Shown: in pieces, positions 9,840 through 21,710 of the stretch
Layout: every line of letters starts with the position of its first letter
How positions within the stretch are numbered: position 1 is the first letter of the stretch
NCBI GenBank assembly: GCA_001600495.1
Contig: BCKE01000043.1
Coordinates: 62,001 to 126,000 of the forward strand
Source: Pilasporangium apinafurcum
Taxonomy: Eukaryota > Oomycota > Peronosporomycetes > Pythiales > Pythiaceae
Length of the DNA stretch: 64,000 nucleotides
Direction of reading: 5' to 3'
Made by a program: the position numbers and the translations under genes
The notes under the pieces: generated by a model
The model's input: the letters and a program-made list of their open reading frames with translations, nothing else
Database searches by the model: none
Told to the model about the DNA's origin: nothing

Positions 9840-12306
9840 CTACTGTTTCACATCGGTATCATGTGGCTGCTGCTGTTGATAATGTGCATTTGGTGGACCG
9901 CGCATCATAGGGAAGCCACCTGGAGGATGAAACTGATGCGGTGGTGGTGCAAAGCCGCCACGGAAGTGCGCAGGTGGCGGACCACTCTGCTGACGATGTT
10001 GTTTCTGCGCGAGAAACACTTGATAGTCATGGTGAATCGATGCAATCAATTCGCTCGTCAGATTCACAGCGATCCGAAAACTGCGTTCGTTCTCAGCAGA
10101 GACTAAAATCATCAGTGGCTCATTCATCTCTTCTGGGCCACCTTCTTTTGAACCAGAACCACGACCACGAACACGAATCTTCGCACCTCCCCCAGCTTCC
10201 ATGCTGATGCGCTTCATGTTAGATCCCGAGTAGCCAATAATTCGACGCGTTACACCGAACTCATTGTCATTCTCGATCCCAACCACCAGCTTTTCCAAAA
10301 ATGGTTGAGCATTAGGATCTTTTGGCCCACTTGACGAGCTTCCTTGGCCAGCTGATCCTGTACCACCAGTCCCAAATGGACCACTATGTGGAGGTCGAAA
10401 TGATGGACCCGGACCAGAATGCGCACCCATGGTCATTGGAGGTGGTTGGTGCTGATTTGGGCCAGGGAAGACGGCATCACAACGCTCCGCAAACACATCT
10501 GCGAGTCCCTGTGTTTGCTGAAGAGATAGCGGACCGATTCGAACCCCACGCTCGCCCATGACCTGTTTGATCTGTGGATCAGCAGTCGGAAGTGCGGGTG
10601 CATTCAAACTGACTACGAATCGTACTTGAACTGGGAACGGCGATGGCACCTGTGGGGCATGACTAAATGCTCCCGGAACCATGTTCACCACCGCTGGCGA
10701 AATAGCCTCAAATATCCCGAGCACGTGACGATCAGACATATTAAGGAGGAAGAGCGGAACACCAGGAGTGACATGCTTCATCGCCAGCTGTTCCTGATCC
10801 TTTGCGAGTCCGAACAGCATCCGACCAAAGCACTCATCGATCGTTGTATTGTTACATGCGAACACGAAGCCAGGCATAGATACTTTCCAGCGAGGACCTG
10901 GTCCTCCAGGAAACCCGACACTAGGTCCCCCAAAGACACTTTCTGCTGCTTCACGTCGTCTCATTGCCAGCTCCTCTGCCCCACCAGGGAGTACTTGTTC
11001 GTCTTCGACCGATTTGTAATGAAGCTGGATTTGCGCTTGGTTGAATAATAATCGTAGCAGAGCATGGCCGAGTTCTCCGTCTAACTCCAATCCGTTGGGG
11101 CTACATACGGCACACATTAACATATCCATTTCGTCATTGAATAACCCGGGATATAAAACATTTCTCAACTTAAGGCATAAAAAAAACTTACGAGTCTGGT
11201 ACAGATAGATGCTTGTTTTCAAACTGTGACAAACGTTCCCAAGGGCATTCGCAAATTTTCAGCCACTCAATACCGAAAGCACCTGACCATGACCTTTTGC
11301 CTTCTCCTTCATATGGAACCACCGCGGTCGTTAAATCTTCTCCTTCTTCACCTACTGCATTGGCAAGCATTGTATTCTCGCGGACAATTCGAGCCACTCC
11401 CTGAAAGTGCTTACTTGGAGTAACCGAGAAAAATAAAAACACGTCATCTGACGTCTCGACCGCGATTTTTAGTTGTTGTTGGAGTACCATTGGGATTGAC
11501 CACTGTCCGTGATGTACCGCGTGCGCTAAATTGTGGTAGCTGATGGATTGCAGAAGGAAGTACTTGGACAACTTGTTTTCGTCTGGCAGTACCACCGGCG
11601 GTGGCAGTTGCTGTTGTTGATGCTGCTGCTGCATGCGATCGTTTCCAAAGCCTCCGCTCATTGAAGACGGCGGACCACCCATCTTTGGATCTTTGCTCTC
11701 ACCCTTCGGGAATGGACGCAATTCCTTTTCACCATGTGCAAAATGGCATTCTTCTCCAAACGGGCACGTACCAAGTTTTTCCCAATGTTTGCAAATCGCA
11801 ATTTTATAGAATTCGTTGACGGGTTGTGCCTTTCGTCGCTTGACATTTTCTTCGTCGGCCACTTTCGATTGCAATGAGAAATCTGCGGTCTCAGGACACT
11901 CCTCGCGCGCAAGCTTGATGTGCCGATAGCGACAACTCGAGCCATGCGAACAGAAACCTTGTTTATAAAACGCACATTCGACGCGTTCTTCATCAGGTAC
12001 ATGACGGAATGGACACTCAGGTACCTGGCATTCCATTCCCCATCGACACTCGGGCATCTTGGACATGTCATACTGATGCAGAAACTCACAGTTATCGCCC
12101 TTCATGCACAGCGCGCGCAGCCAATGGCGGCAGACGACCGTTCCACGCTTGAAGTCCTTCTTCACGCCTCCGGAGGCTCCACCCACTGCGTCACCGCCTA
12201 AACCATCTCCATCCATCGTCTCATCTGTATCCTCCGGCAGAAGCGCCTCGAAGTCAAAGACAAGATTCCGCTCTTCTTCATCTCGCAGCAGCAACCCCAG
12301 CACCAT
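9840..12306 (-). CDS. CPSF30: CPSF30-YTH protein with DCD and KH domains
   Basis: Two exons (12306-11192 and 11100-9840; intron GTAAGT...TATGTAG) give 791 residues. Domains in order: four CCCH zinc fingers of the CPSF30 type (about 59-191; CRHWLRALCMKGDNCEFLH is nearly identical to the CPSF4 second finger); a YTH domain (about 247-395) with the two expected m6A-cage Trp residues in GQWSIP and EWLKI; a DCD domain (about 449-575; GFVFACNN, ECFGRMLFGL, PLFLLNMSD, GIFEA, PFPVQVRF); and a KH domain of the KHDC4 type (about 640-735) with the GYSG loop, followed by a Pro/Gln tail. CPSF30 binds the poly(A) signal; the YTH fusion is known from plants and apicomplexans and ties m6A reading to polyadenylation. 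The added DCD and KH domains are unusual. Start Met at 12306 is the first in frame; an upstream exon is possible. Confidence 0.9.
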
Positions 12307-12489
12307 GTCCTTTGTGTGTGTTCCTGTTCCAACAATCGAGAATGATTGTCGCACGAGCAACGGAGAATTCAGGTTCTCTTTAATAATTATCCATTTTGAC
12401 GCATCCTGTATATTTAAATGATGCAAGTTCAACTAGCAAGGTGAAAAGACGCGCAATCAGAAGATCAGAAGAAGCGAAAGGCAATCGTG

Positions 12490-15326
12490 ATGATTTCGTT
12501 GTTGGAGAAAGAAGCCCGTGACCCGGTGGAGGTGCTTCGTGTGAAGCTGAAAGACTCCACCGAGACATCGCTGCTCAATTCGCAATTGGTATGCGCATAT
12601 ATAACCATTCTACACCATTCGATCCTCGCTGAATTAATTTCTACCATGTACAATTGTGCAGCTCCAAGAGATCAAGCAGGACTATTCTGTCAAACAAGAT
12701 AGCACAAAAGGACAGCTTGATGGATTTGTGCAGGCCCACGTGGACGATATCGAGCGCGCAAGTACGCTGCTGGAAATCCAGGACACCGTGACGCAGATCG
12801 TCTCGAATCTCCAGGGACTGAGTCAGTCTTGCAAGCAAATGAACGAAGAGCTCGGAGAAAAGAAGCTTTCATCCGGGATTAGCATTGCTCGACGAAATCT
12901 GAAGGAACTGGAAACCCAGATCGTTTTCTACGAGGAGCTACCGACTAAAGTTAGACGTTGAGCGTCGTATTGTGGTGGAGCTTTTCTGAATAGATCGTAT
13001 GTTGCCTGTTACCTTAGATCGAACAGATTAATCACGCCCTGGATGGGAGAATCACCGAAGTTGTTACCGCTTACACAAAATGGCAAGTCTTGGATGACTG
13101 GAGACAAAAGATGCTACAGGAGGTAAGGAATTTAGTTATGACTGAGCACCAGTATCTATTGTTACGCAATAGTTCCCACCACCATTGTTTTGTAGCTCAA
13201 GCTTTCTTCTATTGACAAAACAGATGAGCTGGGGAACAGGTGAAACTCAACATTGGTTTCATTTAATACGTATCCCTGGTTTAACAAGATATCTTTTGTG
13301 TAGTAAAGCTCAAGCACGAGTCCTAGCATCAATGGGGTCTCGATTAGAAGGAATTGAAAGCATTCACACTCGGATCTTGACTGAAGTATGGGGCTGCATG
13401 CACCACTGTGTGGAAATCGCATCCTTTAACAAAAAACGACTACTTGATGCGTTCCGTGTACTGGATTTGATGGAAAAACGCCGTCGCAAATTTGCTGACT
13501 CGAAGAAGGAGTATCTGGATAATCATCTTAAACCGATTCCAGATCTCCATGTCTCGTGTTTTGAGAAATGCAAGCTCGAGATTACAACATATCTCAATCG
13601 ACGCGTGGAAGAAATGTTTCGCTTTGCTGATCAAGAAGCGAGCAAGAAAAATGAAAAATCACTTGATGCTGTACTTAGTGCTGCGAATCAACTCCTGATG
13701 GATTTGGAGTCCGTGCAACAAGACGTGGTGGGGTGCTTTCCGAACGAAATCGACGTGATGCACTTGTTTGCTAGCACGTACAACACACTTTTAGAGACTG
13801 AGATCACAAGGCTATGCAAGCAACCTGATATAGGAATTGCGCAACGACTGCAGCTAGTGCAATGGATTGAGTACTACAACTCCGAGATTATCCGATACAA
13901 ACGCGCTAGAGCATCGAATGTGCTTGAGCAAACTTCGCAGACGCTTATGGGGCTGTATTTGGAGCAAATCCAAGGACAAATTCACATGTGGGTGACTAAT
14001 ATCTGGAAGCGGGGAGAGGAGCAAGTGATCGGTCCACACGGAGAGCTTCAGTCGACACGGCCCAACGATATCATCAACATTTTAAAATCACAAATCTCCA
14101 TCGGACAGGAGTGGCTAACTGGAAAGTTAGTAGGACGCGTGGTCGTCTCGTGCTTAGAAGCCCTTATGCAGCAATTGAAAACTCGCTACGAAGCTTTTGC
14201 CCTAAGTCTGGCTGAAACGGATGTCGAAAGTCTTTGCTCGTTTATAAATGATATGGATATCCTTCAGTCAAAGTGTCCTGAACTAGTGGAGGAAATCTCG
14301 TTTGCGGAGACAGATTCGGAACAAAAAGAAGCATTTGATACGTTTATGGGTGATGGACTTGATACAACATCAACTGATATCGTCAAGTATGCCGTTTCGA
14401 CATGTGAACTTGTCGTGGATAAAATATTCAACGAATTGGAATATGTAAGTAACGTCGGGGAATGCTGCTGCTATATGCGTACTTCTTTCTCCATTCCATT
14501 GTAATATTCATGTATGCTCTAGGATACGTCTCGTCTTTGGTTCTCCAAAAAATGGGATGACAGGGAGCCTGTAGTGGAAAGTTTGCTTGTAACGCTGGAA
14601 GACTATTTTGCTGATCTCAAGAAATGGATTTCTGGCTCCTTCTTTTTCTCCAAAATGGTTCGCCAATGTCTGGATCAGTGCGTCAAAGAGTATGCAAAGC
14701 GTCTTCTCCACCGTACTCATTGTATTTCGGATCCAATTAGCACTGCTACAATTGTGGATGAGGATAGAACGGTACAAGACTGGTTGTTTGAGCTTATTTA
14801 GTGCTGAAGATGCTGTGGTTATCATACGCTTTTGCATGCGTAGAATTTTGTAGAGTTCTTCACCAAATATGCAAGTGATTTACGACGCGCTGGGATTCGT
14901 TCAGTTGACGACATTCATAGAGAATTTGAGTCTTTGCAAATGATCAGTAATACATTAACGAACGTCGAGACACCAGAACTTATCCGGGACGATCAGGAAG
15001 CTCTCATCAATCAAGTGAAGAAACTAATGCAGTCCACGTCAAACCAAGAAGCCCTATCCAAAGAAAAGAAATCTCACAAAGACAAGAAATTGGGAAAGGA
15101 TCTGAGCAAAAAAGGTTTAAACAAGTTTTCCAAAGACAAAAAGAAGGGCAAATCAGAAAAAGATGCCAAGAAGAAGGCCAAAGACAAGAATAATGCTTCA
15201 TCAACAACTGCTAATGATGGCAAAGGGGATCAGCGGTCCCGCGAGGGTTCCTTTTTGGCGAATCAAGACAATGACGGCGAATTTCAAGTACAGACGCTCA
15301 ACATGAATGATTTTCTTGGTAGCTAA
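12490..15326 (+). CDS. SEC6: Exocyst complex subunit Sec6
   Basis: Seven exons (12490-12588, 12662-12949, 13018-13122, 13196-13239, 13304-14444, 14523-14771, 14844-15326) sum to 803 codons, near the 745 of human EXOC3. The long helical body carries the Sec6 signature region: QRLQLVQWIEYYNSEI, MGLYLEQIQGQIHMWVTNIW and PNDIINILKSQI. It tethers secretory vesicles to the plasma membrane with the other exocyst subunits. The C-terminal 90 residues are an added Lys-rich stretch (KKSHKDKKLGKDLSKK, KDKKKGKSEKDAKKKAKDK) ending in QTLNMNDFLGS, which is not part of the usual Sec6 fold. The intron after residue 129 has a weak donor (GTTAGA). The start lies 183 bp from the divergent CPSF30 start. Confidence 0.9.
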
Positions 15327-15639
15327 GCTTTCCATCACTATTCTATATTGACACGAAGCTCATTATGTCAAGATGAAATATTGTTGCCTCTAGAAGATTG
15401 CTATACACTATTTGATGTAATGTGCCTTGCATATCTTTGGGTTAATTTCATTCACCTGATTGGGTTTTATTAGTAAATAATTATTATGTCGTTAGGGGTA
15501 AGCTGTGACGTGCGGCAGCATTTGAAGAGGGGGAAGAGTCTTTGACTTACACGAGTCGACACGGATCCTAAAGGCACGCGAAGAGAGTTTTGCGCGTGTG
15601 GGTAAGAGGGAGAGAGAGACAAAAAGAATTCTATTGCAA
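15327..15639. other. Intergenic region between Sec6 and OST48 genes
   Basis: About 310 bp between two genes on the same strand. AT-rich on the left, with several TATA/TTATTA stretches, then a GA-rich run (15598-15620) just before the OST48 start. No other feature seen. Confidence 0.5.
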
Positions 15640-17153
15640 ATGATGCGCTTCGGTGGACTTCTGTTGGCCATTGTGGCGGGATGTGTCACCATGGTGGCTG
15701 ACGCTGCGCGAACGGCGGTGCTGCTGGAATCAGCCGATATTCAGACTACGCATGCCAAATTTTTCAAGCAATTGGAAGGTGAGTAGAGTATCGGATTGCC
15801 ATGGGGTTTGCTCTTGAGAATTATGTGCTGATTTCGTTGGTATATTAAATAATTGCAGGCCGCGGCCATGAATTGGAGTTTTATGACAACGATCCGGATC
15901 TAGAACTGGAGAAATATGGTGTGCGCAAATTTGACAACCTCATTCTCTTCTCGCCGCAGAAGAAATTGGGCTCGCTGTCTAAGGCGAATTTGATGAATTT
16001 TGTCGAAACCGGTGGCAATGTTTTGCTGGGATCCAGGTAAAGTGTGGCATTCTTATTCTTTACTGTGAGTATGTGTCAACTAAAGTTGCGTTCATTGTTT
16101 GTGACTTTTAAAATCAGCACAAAGCTCACCAAGTTACAGCGCGAATTTGCTTTGGAATGCGGCGTGGAATTTGAGAAGAAGGGAAACCTCGTAATAGACC
16201 ATGTCAATCCCATCGCTGACGATGAGGACATTTACAATTCTATCATCGCTGCGACAGATTTTGTCGCGTCGGATCGCGTTGTTGGGGCGGAACTAGCGAA
16301 TCCCAAGGCCACGAAAAAGCCCGTGGCGTTCCATGGCATGGGCATGACACTGGAACCGTCCAACATTTTGGGGTTCCACGCAGTTGTGGCGCCTGTGACG
16401 GCGTATTCCGCCAACCCAGTGAAGGAGATTACGCAGAAAGTTGTGGACAGCGACCTCCTCTTCGGCAACCAGATCGGTTTAGTGACGGCCATCCAGGCGC
16501 GTAACAATGCACGTTTGGTATTTGCTGGCTCGCTCGCACTCTTCAGTGACAAGTACTTCACGGACGATCTATCTAACGAAGCATTCAGCGACGCCATTAC
16601 CAAGTGGGTCTTCCAGGAGAGTGGCGTGTTGCGCATGACCAATATCAATCACAAGCGCGCAGACGGCACGCAACCAGACAAGATGCTCAAGGAGGCGCAA
16701 CGTTCCGACTTGCCGATCACGCTCTACCCAGACGCTGAAATCGCGCGTGACACACTCGTCTACCGTGTTAAAGACAACCTTACGTACTCATTTGACATCC
16801 ACGAACTGAAGGACGGAGAGTGGGTGCCATTTCAAGCCGACGACGTGCAGCTAGAATTTGTGATGCTCGATCCCTATGTGCGTAAAACTCTTTCGCATGA
16901 CACGAAAGGCCATTTCTCGGTGACATTTGAGGCACCGGATACGTATGGCATCTTCCTCTTTCGCGTGCTTTATCGTCGATTGGGACTCACGACCCTCTAT
17001 TCGACCAAGCAGGTGTCGCTGCGGCCATTCAAGCATGACGAATACGAGCGCTTCATCCCTGCGGCCTACCCGTACTATATCTCGGCATTCTCGATGATGG
17101 TCGGCGTCTTCATCTTTAGCGTCTACTTCCTCTTTTACGAAGAAAACAAGTAA
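15640..17153 (+). CDS. DDOST: Oligosaccharyltransferase 48 kDa subunit (OST48/DDOST/Wbp1)
   Basis: Three exons (15640-15778, 15859-16036, 16118-17153) give 450 residues. A cleavable signal peptide (MMRFGGLLLAIVAGCVTMVADA) is followed by the lumenal GATase-like domain (TAVLLESADIQTTHAKFF, FDNLILFSP, FVETGGNVLLG), and a C-terminal membrane segment (ISAFSMMVGVFIFSVYFLF) ends in the dilysine-like tail YEENK. The conserved PYVRKTL and FKHDEYERF motifs place it firmly in the OST48 family. It belongs to the ER complex that transfers the N-glycan to nascent proteins. ATG at 15643 is an equally possible start. Confidence 0.95.
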
Positions 17154-17319
17154 AGCCAAATAAGAAAAAGCTTAGGGATGAGTGAACGATGGAATAGTCG
17201 TAACATTTTCAATACAACAAGCAACGCGTAACGAGTTCATCCATTTCATTTTCCAACTGTATAGTACCATAGTTTCATTACCTGTTGTGTGGTTCTCATC
17301 AGTTCACTTTTTGATTATC

Positions 17320-18335
17320 ATGTCAACATCAGCACCTGTGAAGAAAACGGATGAGCTCTTCCGCTGGATCGAGCAGCGCGAGCGCACTCACTCCTCCTCT
17401 GCTACCCAATGGGGTCGCGTGTTAGACGCTGGTACGGGCCGCCACTCGCTGCAGTGGTTGCTCTCCGTTACTGGTGGATCCTCCTCCGCTACCGATGGCC
17501 AACAGTTGCAGGCGATCACAGAGCTCGTGGCGGTCACAGGGGAGAAGACGCTTGCAGAAAAACTCACAAGCGAGTTCCAACCGCAGGCGAAGCGCATGAC
17601 GCTACAGATCTACGCAGGAAACTGGGCGGACGATACGTTTCTAAGCCAAGAGCAGCCGTTCGATGTCATTATTGCAGGTGAGGCTGGTGCATGTGTCTCT
17701 GAGTGCCCGACTTTGTCGTCGATGATAATGTGTTCCCCTCTTTTTTCATAGACTACCTAGTGGGTGCTATCGAAGGATTTGCGGCATATTTTCAGGTAAA
17801 GTACAATATCATCCTCTCATTATCTCCGCATAAAATGTCTGTGTACTCATGCTTGTCGATGGCAAATCAGGACGAAATCTGCTCACGCTTGACGAAGTTG
17901 CTCAAACCAGGTGGGCGATTGTACCTCATTGGCTTACACCCACTAAGCGAAAGCACTCCATCCGCCGCTGAAGATGCCAGCGCCTGTGCGTTAGTACAAG
18001 AGATGGCGCGTGTACGTGACGCATGCATCCTCCTCGCTGGTCGGCGGTGCTACCGCGAATTCCCCATCACGTGGAGTCATCGACAGCTAGAGAAGACAGG
18101 ACTAACGGTGAATGATCAAGTCCAAATGACCAATGTCTACCGCCACGAGACTGTCCAGCGGCAGCTTCAAGTGGCGAAGAACCAGTTAGTGCTCTTTCGT
18201 GATAACACACTGGCGGCATCCATGCAGAAATGGATCGATGCGCTAGACGAACAAGTCGCGAAGGAGTTCCAGCAGCGGAAGAATCGCCTGTGCTTTGGCT
18301 TTGACTACGTGCTGGCAGCTTCCAAACCAATTTAG
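17320..18335 (+). CDS. SAM-dependent methyltransferase-like protein
   Basis: Three exons (17320-17677, 17752-17795, 17871-18335) give 288 residues. Motif I of a Rossmann methyltransferase appears as GRVLDAGTGRHSLQWLL; a probable acidic ribose-binding end of strand 2 is in ITELVAVTG; motif IV is FDVIIADYLVGAIEGF; and motif VI is LLKPGGRLYLIGLHPL. The middle exon is only 44 bp. The C-terminal part (RQLEKTGLTVNDQVQMTNVY) looks like the usual final strands. The substrate is unknown. Confidence 0.85.
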
Positions 18336-18419
18336 AGCCACCAACGACGAAAAGTAGAGAAAACACTAAAGTAGCTGAACTATTGTTTTGTCTCTAGGCA
18401 TTGCTATTTCCTCCTGTTA

Positions 18420-19682
18420 TTACATTTTGAGGAGGCGCAGGTCGATGTGCAGATAGAGCTCCTTGATAGTAAAGAGATGGATGCGTTTGCGCTTAGGATC
18501 CATGGGTTTCTCATACAATTCCAGCACCAGCGGACCGCTTTTGGAGAGCTCGTCCAGCTCCAGCAGTGTCCAGCAGCGGCAACTTTTTTTGCGTTTCTTG
18601 GGTTTGTAGTGGAAAAACTCGAAGAAAATCGCAGCCCCACCTACAAATTAGAGATTGCAATTCGTTAGTGATAAATGCCAGGTACTACCAATGAATATCT
18701 CCCGGTATGCAATCAACTCACGCTCTTCCATAGATTGGAGACTTGTCGCCAATTGAATTTGCGATTTAAAGCCGACGTGCTGTGGCTCATTGTATGCACC
18801 GACTGTCGTTTCCTGTAGTGCTTCCATTGCCTTCCCGTCACGATCTGCAGTTTACAGATATAATCATCAGCAATTCATCCGTTTGCTTCATATGTCTCAC
18901 CTATCATGCATTTTACTCACCAAAGATGGAGACACCAACGGTAGGGTTCACGTAGACATTGGCGTCTTTTAACCCAATCTTGTCGATGAAAATGTCGATG
19001 TATGTCGCGCCTGGACGCCTGGGTATTGTCATTTTCTTTTTAACTTCTTCCTCAGCAAGCAACATCTCATCCAGATCAGTTTCCTCCACCACTTGGACTG
19101 TTGACGCCTTTTTGCTTGGACTTGCAACATTAAAATCCATCGGCAGCACCGCTGGCTCATCGGAAAGCGCTGTCTGGAGGACTATAGTGTATAGGTTTGC
19201 GGTAAGATGTCATTGCCTAGAAAAATATCTTTCAACTGGTGGGTCATGCAAAATACCGATTAAAATGTCTTCCATGTCTTCCTTCGTGGGCGAACTCAGC
19301 TCGCCATCGACTGAACTGAGAGATTTAGCTCTCAGTTCTAGTGATCCCGCGACTTTTTCAATAGTTTGCTACAGGAATCACGCACATCTCGTCAAGATCC
19401 ATACCACTCAAGCAGACAGCAGAATATTTTACTTTTTGCGGTCGGGAGAGGTGGTGGCAATCGGCAAGTGCCTCTGTGAGTTTCATAGCTAGTCTAGAAG
19501 AACATTCTCGTCATGACCATGATTCGATAACATTACCCTCAAAACCACGAGATAGCGTTCGTTGGATTTTCATACCGTTCATAGGCTTCAACTGCTTCGA
19601 TCACTTGCCCCCAGCCATCAGTCTGCACTGCACGCTCAAGGCTCGTGCACCAAGCAGCATGGCGTTTCCGTAGTTCCTCCAT
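18420..19682 (-). CDS. AIDA: AIDA-like protein (axin interactor, dorsalization-associated)
   Basis: Six exons on the minus strand (19682-19576, 19493-19433, 19368-19257, 19181-18921, 18844-18722, 18640-18420) sum to 295 codons; human AIDA has 306 residues. The N-terminal helical domain shows WGQVIEAVEAYERLA and QTIEKVAGSLELRAKSL, matching the human pattern. The C-terminal C2-like lipid-binding domain has IDIFIDKIGLKDANVYVNP, GAAIFFEFFHYKPKKRK, GPLVLELYEKPMDPKRKRI and ELYLHIDLRLL. In animals AIDA binds Axin and opposes JNK signalling; its role in a protist is unknown. The C2-like half suggests membrane binding. Confidence 0.9.
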
Positions 19683-19907
19683 GTTTGTGCAAAGCAATTT
19701 ATCGGTCATGCAGGGGTCTGTTCTCTAAGTAACTGCATCTAAAGAAAGAACCCGACGAATTCCCCAATATTATTCCATAACAGTCATAGACACATACGTT
19801 TCTAGTTGGTCAAAAGGGACAAAACAAATTCCCTGATTGTATATTCTACATTGTGATCGAGTATATCATTTTATCCTTCTCCTACCCTATTGATTCACCT
19901 TCACATC

Positions 19908-21710
19908 CTATGCTGACACTTTCTTCACCAACTGCCTTCGCACACGCATCCATCGCGCTCGTAACAACTGTTTCCTCAACTCTTCTTCTGGCAACACATG
20001 CTGCAGAAAATCCACTAAATAAGCTGCACCTTCGACACCAAACGCTACTTCCAAGTACTGCAGGAACGCCGTCGCCGTGCTCCTAGATTTGCCAAACTGT
20101 CGCGCCTGCCGCTGGAAGAGATGAAAGAGATTTGGATTGTGCTCGCAATCCTCCCATACTGCATCCAGAATGGCTTTGTTAAGCGACTCGGCCTCGTCAT
20201 AATCAAAATGATGTAGCCCCGGCAAATCTGTCTGCAGTACTTCGTCGATGAGTGCGATCAAGCACCGTTCCATCTCCTCCACACCAAGCCACATGCGCGT
20301 TCGCTCCACCTCTGCAGACAGTCGCTCTTCTGCCTCCTCTTCTCCTAACAAACTCTCCGCTAACAAATAATAACCATTCACACAAAACACCGTCGGCAAA
20401 ATGTACGCGAGCGTCACGAAAATCCGACCGCCTTTACGAATAGGCGAAAAGCCCTCAAGTGGGAAAATGAGCTGCTGAGAGCCTTCATGGTCGTTCGTGA
20501 TGAGTTTAATCGAGAGATCGAGCATCGTGCTCAACAGCACAAGCTCCAATGCCCCCACTCGTGATTGCTGCTTGGACTTGAATTGATGCAATTTTTTTTT
20601 CACATCTACAACTGCCATCCGGAAATGTACCGCCAATTCATGAACATAGAGTAGCCCGTAGTTGGAGAGTGCGTGGCGCAGCGACTCAACACCGATGGCC
20701 AGTTGGTCGTTGATAGATGGGTCTTCAGCGTCTTCACTATTACCACTATCATTATCTTTAGTTTTGGTCAATGACAATCCCCGTAGTGCGTCGTACAGTC
20801 GTTTGTCAAGGTCGTTGTGCTGTTGCAGCTTGTAAAGCACGCAGTAGAGCGCCGTGATACCGCCTTCAAGCGGTCGATATACCTGTCTGTAGCCACGCTG
20901 TTGTAGGATCCGCGACATCTTGTTATGTGTCACACGGAAGGACGAATACTGGCACGCGCACTCGAATTTTTGGCACATGACCATATTGCGTGCGCGATCA
21001 TCCAACAAATTTTTTTCTAGCTCGTTATATCGTCCGTCAGTGTCTGCTTGCATAAGTTGCTGCCGCAGCCACTGGTAGTGCAGTGGATGATCCGGTAAGT
21101 AATGCATTGGCATCATCTTCTTCTTATCGATTGAAACGTCTGTCTCATCACTTGTAGCGCTGAGGTTGCGTAGATGATCGAGACACAAGACACAGCTGTC
21201 AAATTGATTGCGCCGCACCATCACACTGCGTCCAAAACCTGCGTCAAAATTGCAAAAACATCGCAATACCAGTGGTGCACGTGGGTCCATAAAGCGACTA
21301 AGTCGCATAGTCGGATTCTGTAGCAATTTCACCAAGTAATCGTTCAGTTCGCGGCAACGACGTAATAAAAACCCTTTGCTGCGGTTCAAACGGAAGAACG
21401 CGCGCCGCCGGTGCACACGTGGGGATTTGATGTTTTGCATCATGTCTGGGAAAGTATGCCGCAGTTGTGTGTCGAGTCCTTGGAATTCATGGAATGTGCG
21501 ATATGTTGTCCACTGTGTTTGGAGGTGTTTGCCTCCGAATTGCTGACATTGGAAGATGATGACGGTTGCAATGAGGAATTCTGGATACTCCATGATGGAT
21601 GAATCGAATTGGAAGCCATCGACAGTGATGGATACGCCGAGGATGGCGGTCACGTCGTTCACAGAGATGCGCTGGTGACTCACGTCGAAGCTTTCGCTCA
21701 CGCGCACCAT
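19908..21710 (-). CDS. PX-domain protein
   Basis: An intronless 600-residue gene. The N-terminal 140 residues form a phox-homology (PX) domain: VTAILGVSITVDGFQF, YRTFHEFQGLDTQLRHTFP, the proline-containing loop, RSKGFLLRRCRELNDYLVKLL and RFMD. PX domains bind phosphoinositides, usually PI3P on endosomes. The remaining 450 residues are unfamiliar; they include CVLCLDHL and CQKFECACQ Cys clusters (about 190-260) that could bind a metal, a segment EGGITALYCVLYKLQ, and a helical C-terminus ending KQLLRARWMRVRRQLVKKVSA. A sorting-nexin-like role is only an inference. Confidence 0.85.
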   Translation of the reverse strand: MVRVSESFDVSHQRISVNDVTAILGVSITVDGFQFDSSIMEYPEFLIATVIIFQCQQFGGKHLQTQWTTYRTFHEFQGLDTQLRHTFPDMMQNIKSPRVHRRRAFFRLNRSKGFLLRRCRELNDYLVKLLQNPTMRLSRFMDPRAPLVLRCFCNFDAGFGRSVMVRRNQFDSCVLCLDHLRNLSATSDETDVSIDKKKMMPMHYLPDHPLHYQWLRQQLMQADTDGRYNELEKNLLDDRARNMVMCQKFECACQYSSFRVTHNKMSRILQQRGYRQVYRPLEGGITALYCVLYKLQQHNDLDKRLYDALRGLSLTKTKDNDSGNSEDAEDPSINDQLAIGVESLRHALSNYGLLYVHELAVHFRMAVVDVKKKLHQFKSKQQSRVGALELVLLSTMLDLSIKLITNDHEGSQQLIFPLEGFSPIRKGGRIFVTLAYILPTVFCVNGYYLLAESLLGEEEAEERLSAEVERTRMWLGVEEMERCLIALIDEVLQTDLPGLHHFDYDEAESLNKAILDAVWEDCEHNPNLFHLFQRQARQFGKSRSTATAFLQYLEVAFGVEGAAYLVDFLQHVLPEEELRKQLLRARWMRVRRQLVKKVSA

